Below, in pieces: positions 22,875 through 29,390 of a stretch of DNA of 35,393 nt. This DNA is from Clostridia bacterium (lineage in GTDB: Bacteria > Bacillota > Clostridia > Christensenellales > Aristaeellaceae), in the NCBI GenBank assembly GCA_017615475.1, contig JAGAAC010000075.1, positions 1-35,393 of the forward strand, given 5' to 3'. Position 1 is the stretch's first letter. Every line of letters starts with the position of its first letter. The notes under the pieces are model-generated. The model was not told the DNA's origin, searched no databases, and worked only from the letters and a program-made list of their open reading frames with translations. A program made the translations under genes and the position numbers.

Positions 22875-24635
22875 ATGAAAAAGCTGTTTTGCCTGATTCT
22901 GACGTTCGCCTTGCTGCTGACATCTGCCGCGGCTTTTGCCGAGGCACAGCCGGAGGAATCCCTGTTTACACCCGGTGCTTATACCGGGGAGGCCCAGGGC
23001 ATTTTTGTGCCGGTTAAGGTGACGGTGCTGGTAAGCGAGAATGAAATCGAAACCGTTCTGGTGGATGCCACCGGTGAAACGCCCGAGCTGGGCGGTATTG
23101 CCGCGGAAAAGATGGCCATGGCCATTATGAATGCGCAGACGCCGAACGTGGACACCGTGAGCGGCGCCACCGTGACCAGTAAAGCGATTATCGCGGCCGC
23201 AACATCCGCTCTGGAACAGGCCGGCGCGGACATTGCGGTGCTGGACGCGAACCGCAGAGATACCAAAGACGCGGGCCCCAAGGAAGAAAAGACGATCGAT
23301 ACGGAAATTGTGATTATCGGCGCCGGCGGTGCGGGCATGACGGCAGCCATTATGCTGAAACAGGCCGGAAAGGATTTTGTGATCCTGGAAAAGATGCCTT
23401 ATGTGGGCGGCAACACCACCAAGGCCACCGGCGGTATGAACGCTTCCGAAACCCACTATCAGAAGGAACAGGGGATTGAGGACTCCAACGCGCTGTTTGC
23501 GGCTGACACCATGAAGGGCGGACACGCACTGAACGATTCCTCCCTGGTGGCGGTTATGGCCAACAGTTCCGCGGGAGCCATTGACTGGCTGGACACCATC
23601 GGCGCGGAACTGCCGAAGATCTCCTTCTCCGGCGGTGCTTCTGTGAACCGTATTCACGCGCCGGCGGATGGCTCCGGTGTCGGCGCGTACCTGGTGGACC
23701 GCTTCTCCGCCAAACTGAATGAGCTGGGCGTGAATGTGATGCTGGAGACGGCGGCGACAGAACTGCTGGCTGACGCGGACGGAAAGATTACCGGCGTAAA
23801 GGCGGAAGGCCCTGACGCGGTCTACACCATCAACGCGAAAGCTGTAATCCTGGCCAGCGGCGGATTCGGCGCCAATGAGGAAATGTACACCACCTACCGG
23901 CCTGACCTGAAGGGCACGGTAACCACCAACGCACCCGGCGCGACCGGTGACGGCATCGTGATGGCGCAGGCACTGGGCGCAGACCTGGTGGATATTGAAC
24001 AGATCCAGCTGCATCCCACGGTGGAACAGACAACTTCCATCCTGATTACCGAATCTGTCCGCGGAGACGGCGCGATCCTGGTGAACCAGGGTGGTGTGCG
24101 TTTCACCAATGAACTGCTGACCCGTGACGCGGTTTCCGCGGCGGAACTGGCGCAGGAAGGCAGCTATGCCTACATTATCTTTGACCAGAAGCTGCGGGAC
24201 AATCTGAAGGCTATCGAAAAGTACGTGAAGAGCGGCATTACAGTTCAGGCGGATACGATTGAAGGCCTGGCGGAACAGCTGAGCATTGATCCGGCGACGC
24301 TGGCAAAGACGCTGGCCGACTGGAACGAAATTGTGAAGAACCAGCGGGATACCGAGTTCGGCCGGACCACCGGCATGAAGGAAGACCTGACCACCCCGCC
24401 GTATTACGCGATCAAGATCGCTCCCGGTATCCATCACACCATGGGCGGTGTGAAGATTAATACCGCTGCGGAAGTGATCAATACGGAAGGTGCAGCCATT
24501 CCCGGGTTGTTCGCGGCGGGCGAGGTCTGCGGCGGTGTTCACGGCGGCAACCGCCTGGGCGGAAACGCGGTGGCGGACATTGTCATCTTCGGCCGGATCG
24601 CGGCGGAAAGCGCCATGGAGTACCTTGCTAAATAA
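22875..24635 (+). CDS. Secreted FMN-binding, FAD-dependent fumarate reductase-like flavoprotein
   Basis: 586 residues from the ATG at 22875, because GGAGG (22862-22866) is 8 nt upstream; the in-frame ATG at 22860 would include that site. Order of parts: Sec signal peptide (1-22, AFAEA), FMN_bind domain (about 33-118) with the flavinylation motif DTVSGATVTS (93-102; FMN expected on Thr99 through ApbE), then an FAD-binding fumarate reductase/succinate dehydrogenase-like domain starting IVIIGAGGAGMTAA (about 145-158). IQLHPTV, SVRGDGAILVNQGGVRFTNE, HHTMGG and GGNRLGGNA supply the expected His and Arg active-site residues. It acts outside the membrane as a terminal reductase; fumarate is only one possible acceptor (urocanate and others are reduced by relatives). 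No ApbE is in the window. Confidence 0.9.
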   Translation: MKKLFCLILTFALLLTSAAAFAEAQPEESLFTPGAYTGEAQGIFVPVKVTVLVSENEIETVLVDATGETPELGGIAAEKMAMAIMNAQTPNVDTVSGATVTSKAIIAAATSALEQAGADIAVLDANRRDTKDAGPKEEKTIDTEIVIIGAGGAGMTAAIMLKQAGKDFVILEKMPYVGGNTTKATGGMNASETHYQKEQGIEDSNALFAADTMKGGHALNDSSLVAVMANSSAGAIDWLDTIGAELPKISFSGGASVNRIHAPADGSGVGAYLVDRFSAKLNELGVNVMLETAATELLADADGKITGVKAEGPDAVYTINAKAVILASGGFGANEEMYTTYRPDLKGTVTTNAPGATGDGIVMAQALGADLVDIEQIQLHPTVEQTTSILITESVRGDGAILVNQGGVRFTNELLTRDAVSAAELAQEGSYAYIIFDQKLRDNLKAIEKYVKSGITVQADTIEGLAEQLSIDPATLAKTLADWNEIVKNQRDTEFGRTTGMKEDLTTPPYYAIKIAPGIHHTMGGVKINTAAEVINTEGAAIPGLFAAGEVCGGVHGGNRLGGNAVADIVIFGRIAAESAMEYLAK

Positions 24636-24657
24636 GATTAACGGATCATTGAACCTG

Positions 24658-24685
24658 ACCGCCGGAGGAATGCTCCGGCGGTTTT
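24658..24685 (+). terminator. Terminator after the flavoprotein gene
   Basis: 10-bp stem (24658-24667 with 24673-24682) followed by TTTTCCCTTTCTT. Confidence 0.85.
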
Positions 24686-24755
24686 CCCTTTCTTCCGCCA
24701 GTTCTGCGGGAAGAAGTACGGTATTCACAATACAGGGTAAAAACAAAAAGTTCTA

Positions 24756-24784
24756 TTGACAGATGCGCTCAGGAAGTGTAACCT
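24756..24784 (+). promoter_or_regulatory. Probable promoter of the T-box-controlled operon
   Basis: Perfect TTGACA at 24756-24761. The -10 at 17 nt (TAACCT, 24779-24784) is poor; other choices nearby are no better. Confidence 0.45.
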
Positions 24785-24785
24785 T

Positions 24786-25064
24786 CATGTAAACCAGTGA
24801 AGGAGAATAGTAGCAACCCCGCGGCACGGTACAGGGAGCTGCCGACAGTGGAACGGCGGCGCGTGCGGAGGATGTGAATGGGCTCCTGAGGGCGTTCCGA
24901 AAAGCAATGAGTAGGAAACGACGGGGGACGCACCCGTTATCAGGGCGGCACGTATCAGGGGTACGTGATGAAAGAGATGACATTCCCTCCGGGGAGAGTC
25001 AAACTGAGTGGCACCGCGAAGTAATCGCCTCAGTACACAGGGTTCCTGTGTGCTGAGGTTTTTT
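24786..25064 (+). promoter_or_regulatory. Tryptophan T-box riboswitch with terminator
   Basis: A complete T-box leader. Stem I carries AGGGAG-type and GTGAA motifs; the specifier loop reads GTGAA-TGG, giving the Trp codon TGG at 24879-24881. The T-box itself is GAGTGGCACCGCG (25006-25018): the TGGC pairs with tRNA 3' end GCCA, that is discriminator G, as in bacterial tRNA-Trp. The terminator is a 14-bp stem (25028-25041 with 25045-25058, one G-U) and six T residues (25059-25064). Uncharged tRNA-Trp should stabilise the antiterminator and switch on the importer genes. Confidence 0.95.
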
Positions 25065-25124
25065 GTTTCCGGCTCAATTGTCCCCTGTCTGGTATCACGA
25101 AAAGATGAAAGGAAGGACAAAACA

Positions 25125-26141
25125 ATGAAAAAGGCACTGGCACTGGTACTCTCCCTGATGATGGTATTCTCCATGGTTACCCTGGTTTCCGCTGAGGAAA
25201 AGACAAGCTTCAAAGTCGGTATCTGCAACTTTGTGGATGACGCGAGCCTGAACCAGATCATCGCCAACATCCGGGAACGGCTGGGCGAGATCGGGCAGGA
25301 AAAGGGAGTTACCTTTGAAATCGTCGAAGACAACTGCAACCTGGACACCAGCGTGATGCAGCAGATTATTGCCAACTTCATCGCCGATGAAGTGGACCTG
25401 ATGGTAGGCGTTGCAACGCCTGTGGCGATCGGTATGCAGGGTATGACCACGGATAACGGAATTCCGGTGGTTTTCGCTGCCGTGTCTGATCCGGTGGGAG
25501 CTGAACTGGTGGAAAGCCTGGAAAAGCCCGGCGCAAACATCACCGGCACCTCTGACTACCTGGACACCGCCGCGGTGCTGAACCTGATCTTCGCCGCCAA
25601 TCCGGATGCAAAGAAGGTCGGCCTGCTTTACAATCCCTCTGAGGACGCTTCCACGGCTCCCGTTGCCGCGGCAAAGGAAATCCTGACTGAAAAGGGCGTT
25701 GAAGTGAAGGAATACACCGGCGCCAACGTGACTGAGGTCATGCAGGCAGCTGAAGCCATCGTGAGCGATGGCATGGACGCCGTCTTTACCCCCACGGACA
25801 ACACGATCATGAAAGCCGAGCTTTCCATTTATGAGACCCTGGCTGAAGCGAAGATTCCGCACTATACCGGCGCTGACTCTTTCGCCCTGAACGGCGCCTT
25901 CCTGGGCTACGGCGTGGACTATGCCAACCTGGGCCGCGTGACCGGCGATATGATTGCCGCGATCCTGGTGGACGGTGCGGATCCTGCCGTGACTCCCGTA
26001 CAGACCTTCGACAACGGCACTGCCACTGTAAACACCGAAACCTGCGCTGCGATCGGCTTCGACTTTGAAGCGATCAAGGAAGCCTTCGGACCTTACTGCA
26101 CCAAGGTGCAGGAAATCACCACGGCGGAAGCCTTTGAGTGA
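25125..26141 (+). CDS. trpX: Tryptophan ABC transporter substrate-binding protein (TrpX type)
   Basis: 338 residues from the ATG at 25125, with GGAAGGA about 8 nt upstream; the longer open frame from 25008 is part of the T-box leader. A Sec signal peptide (residues 1-23, cleavage near VSAEE, no lipobox) precedes an ABC-substrate-binding domain of the PF04392 type: FKVGICNFVDDASLNQII (about 27-44), VVFAAVSDPVGAELV (about 114-128) and NITGTSDYLD (about 138-147). TrpX-type proteins bind tryptophan in Gram-positives; the UGG specifier and UGGC T-box upstream support this strongly. Permease and ATPase follow, after a hairpin at 26169-26207. Confidence 0.92.
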   Translation: MKKALALVLSLMMVFSMVTLVSAEEKTSFKVGICNFVDDASLNQIIANIRERLGEIGQEKGVTFEIVEDNCNLDTSVMQQIIANFIADEVDLMVGVATPVAIGMQGMTTDNGIPVVFAAVSDPVGAELVESLEKPGANITGTSDYLDTAAVLNLIFAANPDAKKVGLLYNPSEDASTAPVAAAKEILTEKGVEVKEYTGANVTEVMQAAEAIVSDGMDAVFTPTDNTIMKAELSIYETLAEAKIPHYTGADSFALNGAFLGYGVDYANLGRVTGDMIAAILVDGADPAVTPVQTFDNGTATVNTETCAAIGFDFEAIKEAFGPYCTKVQEITTAEAFE

Positions 26142-26168
26142 TTCAGCTCCTGATCCGGTAAAAACGAC

Positions 26169-26207
26169 GCGGAGGGAAGAGTTCTTCCCTCCGCTGCGGT
26201 GTTTTTT
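26169..26207 (+). terminator. Attenuating hairpin between trpX and trpY
   Basis: 10-bp stem (26169-26178 with 26185-26194), 6-nt loop, then TGCGGTG and six T residues (26202-26207). As the operon continues, partial termination would give more binding protein than permease. Confidence 0.7.
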
Positions 26208-26235
26208 CCAATCATGAAATAATGGACTGTGAATT

Positions 26236-27171
26236 ATGACATTTGACAAGATTCTTGCATTAGGCCAGACGGCCATGGAACTGGGACTGATCAACTCCCT
26301 GACGGTGCTGAGCCTGTTCCTGAGCTATTCCATGCTGAACGTGTGCGACCTGTCCACGGACGGGTGCTATACCCTGGGCGCTGCAGTGGGGGCGCTGGTG
26401 GCGATTGCGGGCTATCCCTGGCTTTCGCTGCCGGCGGCCATGCTGGCAGGGATGATCTCCGGCTTTGTGACAGCGACCCTGCAGACCCGGATGGGTGTGC
26501 AGAGCCTGCTGGCGGGCATTGTGGTGAACACCGCCCTGTATTCCGTGAATATGGCGCTGACCGGCAACAAGGCGACTTTGGCCATGAACAAGACCACTAC
26601 GATTTTCTCCATGGCGAAGAACCTGCTGAAGGGAACACCGCTGGCGGGTCAGAGCACGCTGATTGTGATGCTGATCGTTGTGGCACTGGTGGTGCTGCTC
26701 CTTTGTTTCTTCCTGAAGACGAAACTGGGCCTGGCGATCCGGGCAACGGGCAGCAACGCGGACATGGTGAGATCTTCTTCCATCAATCCCACTTTTACGA
26801 CCACTGTGGGTCTGTGCGTTTCCAACGCGTTTACAGGGTTAAGCGGCTGCCTGATGGCACAGCAGGCCAAGAGCTTTGATATCAACATGGGCTCCGGCAT
26901 GGTGACGGTGGCCCTGGCCAGCCTGCTGATCGGCGGCGTGTTTGTTGCGAAACATAAACCGATTCCGCTGCGGGCTGTAGGCGCGGTGCTTGGCGCGGTG
27001 ATCTTCCGGATCGTATATGCGCTGGCCCTGCGGTTTAACATGCCGGCTTTTATGCTGAAGGCGGTATCCTCCATCATCGTGGTGCTGGCCATCTCCGGCC
27101 CCTATCTGCGGACACAGCTGCCGCTGATGATCCGCCGGTGGAAGGCTTCCCGGGAAGGGAGGAGTGCCTGA
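26236..27171 (+). CDS. trpY: Tryptophan ABC transporter permease (TrpY type)
   Basis: 311 residues, strongly hydrophobic with about eight or nine spans, of the BPD_transp_2 (branched-chain/sugar-type) permease family. LSTDGCYTLGAAVGALV (about 40-56) matches the conserved LTVDGSFPLGAAV region of TrpY-type permeases, and LGLAIRATGSNADMVRSSSI (about 165-184) is the cytoplasmic loop that contacts the ATPase. The ATG at 26236 has no ribosome binding site; the stretch before it (GGACTGTGAATTATGA) resembles the ATTATGAATTGTGAATTATGA repeat at 8281. It overlaps trpZ by one base (TGATG). Confidence 0.9.
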   Translation: MTFDKILALGQTAMELGLINSLTVLSLFLSYSMLNVCDLSTDGCYTLGAAVGALVAIAGYPWLSLPAAMLAGMISGFVTATLQTRMGVQSLLAGIVVNTALYSVNMALTGNKATLAMNKTTTIFSMAKNLLKGTPLAGQSTLIVMLIVVALVVLLLCFFLKTKLGLAIRATGSNADMVRSSSINPTFTTTVGLCVSNAFTGLSGCLMAQQAKSFDINMGSGMVTVALASLLIGGVFVAKHKPIPLRAVGAVLGAVIFRIVYALALRFNMPAFMLKAVSSIIVVLAISGPYLRTQLPLMIRRWKASREGRSA

Positions 27172-27965
27172 TGCTGGAACTGAAGAACATCTGCAAAACC
27201 TTCCACGCCGGGACACCGGACGAGAAGAAAGCGCTGATTGACGTATCCCTGAAGATTGAGGACGGGGATTTTGTCAGCATCATCGGCGCGAACGGCGCCG
27301 GAAAATCCACCCTGTTCAACGCGATCTGCGGCAGCTTTGTGCTGGATTCCGGATCAATCTACCTGGGCGGAAAGAACGTGACAATGGTGCCGGAACATCA
27401 GCGGGCGAGACAGATCGGCCGCCTGTTCCAGGATCCCATGCGGGGCAGCGCGCCGGATATGAGCATTGAGGAAAACCTGGCGCTGGCAGCCGGAAACGGC
27501 GGATGGCTGTCCCGGGTTTCCGCGGCGGACAAGAAAGCCTTCCGGGACCGGCTGAGCCTGCTGGGCATGGGCCTGGAAGACCGGATGCGCCAGCCGGTGG
27601 GCCTGCTTTCCGGAGGACAGCGCCAGGCACTGACACTGCTGATGGCGACCTATCACGTGCCGAAGGTGCTGCTGCTGGATGAGCATACGGCGGCTCTGGA
27701 CCCCGGCACGGCGGAAAAGGTGCTGGAGCTGACACAGAACATTGTGGAAGAAAACCACATCACCTGCCTGATGATCACGCATAACATGCAATCGGCCCTG
27801 GACCTGGGCAACAGGACCCTGATGATGGACCGGGGCAAAGTGATCTATGACGTGACCGGCAAAGAACGTGCCAGCCTGACGATCAATGACCTGACGGACA
27901 AGTTCCGCCAGCTGAGCGGCCGGGCACTGGATAATGACCGGATGCTGCTGGGTATTGAAAAGTAA
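27171..27965 (+). CDS. trpZ: Tryptophan ABC transporter ATP-binding protein (TrpZ type)
   Basis: 264 residues from the ATG at 27171, overlapping the permease stop by one base, with GGGAGGAG 7-14 nt upstream; an ATG 33 nt further upstream is inside trpY. Walker A GANGAGKST (about 39-47), signature LSGGQRQAL (about 145-153), Walker B VLLLDEHTAAL (about 164-174; DEHTAAL rather than DEPTSAL, as is usual for this TrpZ/branched-chain-like group), and H-loop MITHNMQSAL (about 200-209). It energises TrpY. It closes the T-box-controlled operon and is followed by a terminator. Confidence 0.93.
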   Translation: MLELKNICKTFHAGTPDEKKALIDVSLKIEDGDFVSIIGANGAGKSTLFNAICGSFVLDSGSIYLGGKNVTMVPEHQRARQIGRLFQDPMRGSAPDMSIEENLALAAGNGGWLSRVSAADKKAFRDRLSLLGMGLEDRMRQPVGLLSGGQRQALTLLMATYHVPKVLLLDEHTAALDPGTAEKVLELTQNIVEENHITCLMITHNMQSALDLGNRTLMMDRGKVIYDVTGKERASLTINDLTDKFRQLSGRALDNDRMLLGIEK

Positions 27966-27971
27966 CAAAAA

Positions 27972-28001
27972 GGAATCCCGCACGTTTCTGTGCGGGATTC
28001 C
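27972..28001. terminator. Bidirectional terminator between trpZ and the methyltransferase gene
   Basis: Perfect 12-bp stem (27972-27983 with 27990-28001), loop GTTTCT, then GTGTTTTCGG on the plus strand and TTTTTGTTAC on the minus strand. Confidence 0.88.
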
Positions 28002-28022
28002 GTGTTTTCGGCGGCAGACGCT

Positions 28023-29213
28023 TTATTCTTCCGAAGAATTCTTTTCCAGGAGGAGACGGTACAGCGTCGGTTTGACCGGGAATTCCTGCAGGGCTGCCTC
28101 GATTTCGGGCAGCATTTTCTGTTTCCGGGCTTCAGCAGCCTTCGGGCCGCCGGGACGTTTCACGGCGCGGATCATGATGTTCTTGGGCGTATGCTCCAGG
28201 TCAATGAATTCCAGCACCTGGGTTTCGTAGCCGCAGCACTCCAGGATATCCGCCCGAAGGGCATCGGTCAGGAGGGCGGAGAAGCGCTCTTTGATAATGC
28301 CGTAGCGGGTGAGGACATTCAGGTGCTGCGAAGTGATGGTTTTATTGATTTCATGCTGGCAGCAGGGAACGGAGAAGATTTTCTTCGCATTCCAGGTGAC
28401 AGCGTTGTACAAGGCATAGTCCGTAGCGGTATCGCAAGCGTGCAGGGTGATGACCATGTCGATATCATCATCCGGGGAATAATCGGCAATGTCACCGACC
28501 TCAAACCGGAGCCCGGTATAGCCGTATTTCTGCGCGGCGAGATTGCACTTTTCAATGACATCCGTCTTCAGGTCCAGACCGGTCATGTTGACCGCGAGAT
28601 GCCTGATTTCAGCAAAGTAATAATACAGAACGAAGGTCAGGTAAGCTTTTCCGCAGCCGAAGTCAATCACCCGGAGAGGCTTGTCGGAAACATAGTCCTT
28701 ATACTCATCATCGATGATTTCCAGGAAACGGTTGATCTGCTTAAACTTGTCATACCTGGAACGGATGATCTTTCCTTCCGGAGTTATGACACCCATATCC
28801 ACCAGCGGGGGAACGATCATGCCTTCCTGCAGGATATGGTTTTTCTGCCGGTTGGGAAGGGCTTTGGAACGGACCAGTGGAGTGGCCTGAACCGCGGCAG
28901 AGGTGCTGACGTGGGCTTTTCCTTTTTTGGACAGGAGGATTTCCATGACCCGGCCGTCATTCAGCCAGAGATTCAGCTGGCGATAGGTTTCCGCTGCTGT
29001 TTTCAGGCAGAAGGAAAGAATATCCGCGGCCGGGACGGATTCGTGGAAAACCTGGGTGACCGTATAGGAGGCGACGAAGAATTCGTCTCCGTTTCTTTCC
29101 GCCCGGATCTTCCGGTATTTTGTTTTCGAGGGAACCGGATTGCTGAAGATGATCGACTGCAGAGCGTCGGAAGCAAGGGGACGAAGCGCTTCGTCAAGAC
29201 TTTCGTAATTCAT
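28023..29213 (-). CDS. Class I SAM-dependent methyltransferase (Methyltransf_32 type)
   Basis: 396 residues from the ATG at 29213, with GGAGG 6 nt upstream; the open frame runs much further upstream, but only as antisense of the next gene. The N-terminal ~170 residues are of unknown fold. The methyltransferase core (about 190-330) has the SAM loop VIDFGCGKAYLTFVLYYYF, the acidic strand end GLDLK, LHACDTATDYAL and FSVPCCQHEIN; this last pair is typical of PF13679 (METTL25/GSTCD/RRNAD1-like) proteins. The substrate is not known; RNA is plausible for relatives. The promoter is at 29274-29302, back-to-back with that of the deaminase-like gene, and a 6-bp hairpin (29237-29254) lies in the leader. 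Confidence 0.82.
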   Translation of the reverse strand: MNYESLDEALRPLASDALQSIIFSNPVPSKTKYRKIRAERNGDEFFVASYTVTQVFHESVPAADILSFCLKTAAETYRQLNLWLNDGRVMEILLSKKGKAHVSTSAAVQATPLVRSKALPNRQKNHILQEGMIVPPLVDMGVITPEGKIIRSRYDKFKQINRFLEIIDDEYKDYVSDKPLRVIDFGCGKAYLTFVLYYYFAEIRHLAVNMTGLDLKTDVIEKCNLAAQKYGYTGLRFEVGDIADYSPDDDIDMVITLHACDTATDYALYNAVTWNAKKIFSVPCCQHEINKTITSQHLNVLTRYGIIKERFSALLTDALRADILECCGYETQVLEFIDLEHTPKNIMIRAVKRPGGPKAAEARKQKMLPEIEAALQEFPVKPTLYRLLLEKNSSEE

Positions 29214-29273
29214 GGAAAACCTCCGGATCATACAAACCGCCTGAAAAGGCGGTGAACACGCTGGAACAACGCC

Positions 29274-29302
29274 ATAGTACCACATCCGGGGAAGGGCGTC
29301 CA
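29274..29302 (-). promoter_or_regulatory. Promoter of the methyltransferase gene
   Basis: Minus strand TGGACG (29297-29302), 17-nt spacer, TACTAT (29274-29279). Confidence 0.55.
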
Positions 29303-29316
29303 GCATCGCCGCGGGG

Positions 29317-29345
29317 TTGAACGCATTTCCGGAACGTGATATAGT
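29317..29345 (+). promoter_or_regulatory. Promoter of the deaminase-SLOG gene
   Basis: TTGAAC (29317-29322), 17-nt spacer, TATAGT (29340-29345) preceded by TGA, an extended -10. It is divergent from the methyltransferase promoter. Confidence 0.7.
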
Positions 29346-29390
29346 GGGCAAAAGGGAACTGAAGGAGCGCAGAGCGGGAAAGGAAAGGGC

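Noticed and set aside
21157..22947. 596-codon minus-strand open frame
   Set aside because: Antisense to the sugar-binding protein gene, no recognisable domain.
22698..24746. 682-codon minus-strand open frame
   Set aside because: It lies antisense to the flavoprotein gene and its low-complexity His/Arg/Gln-rich translation matches no family; a shadow of codon bias.
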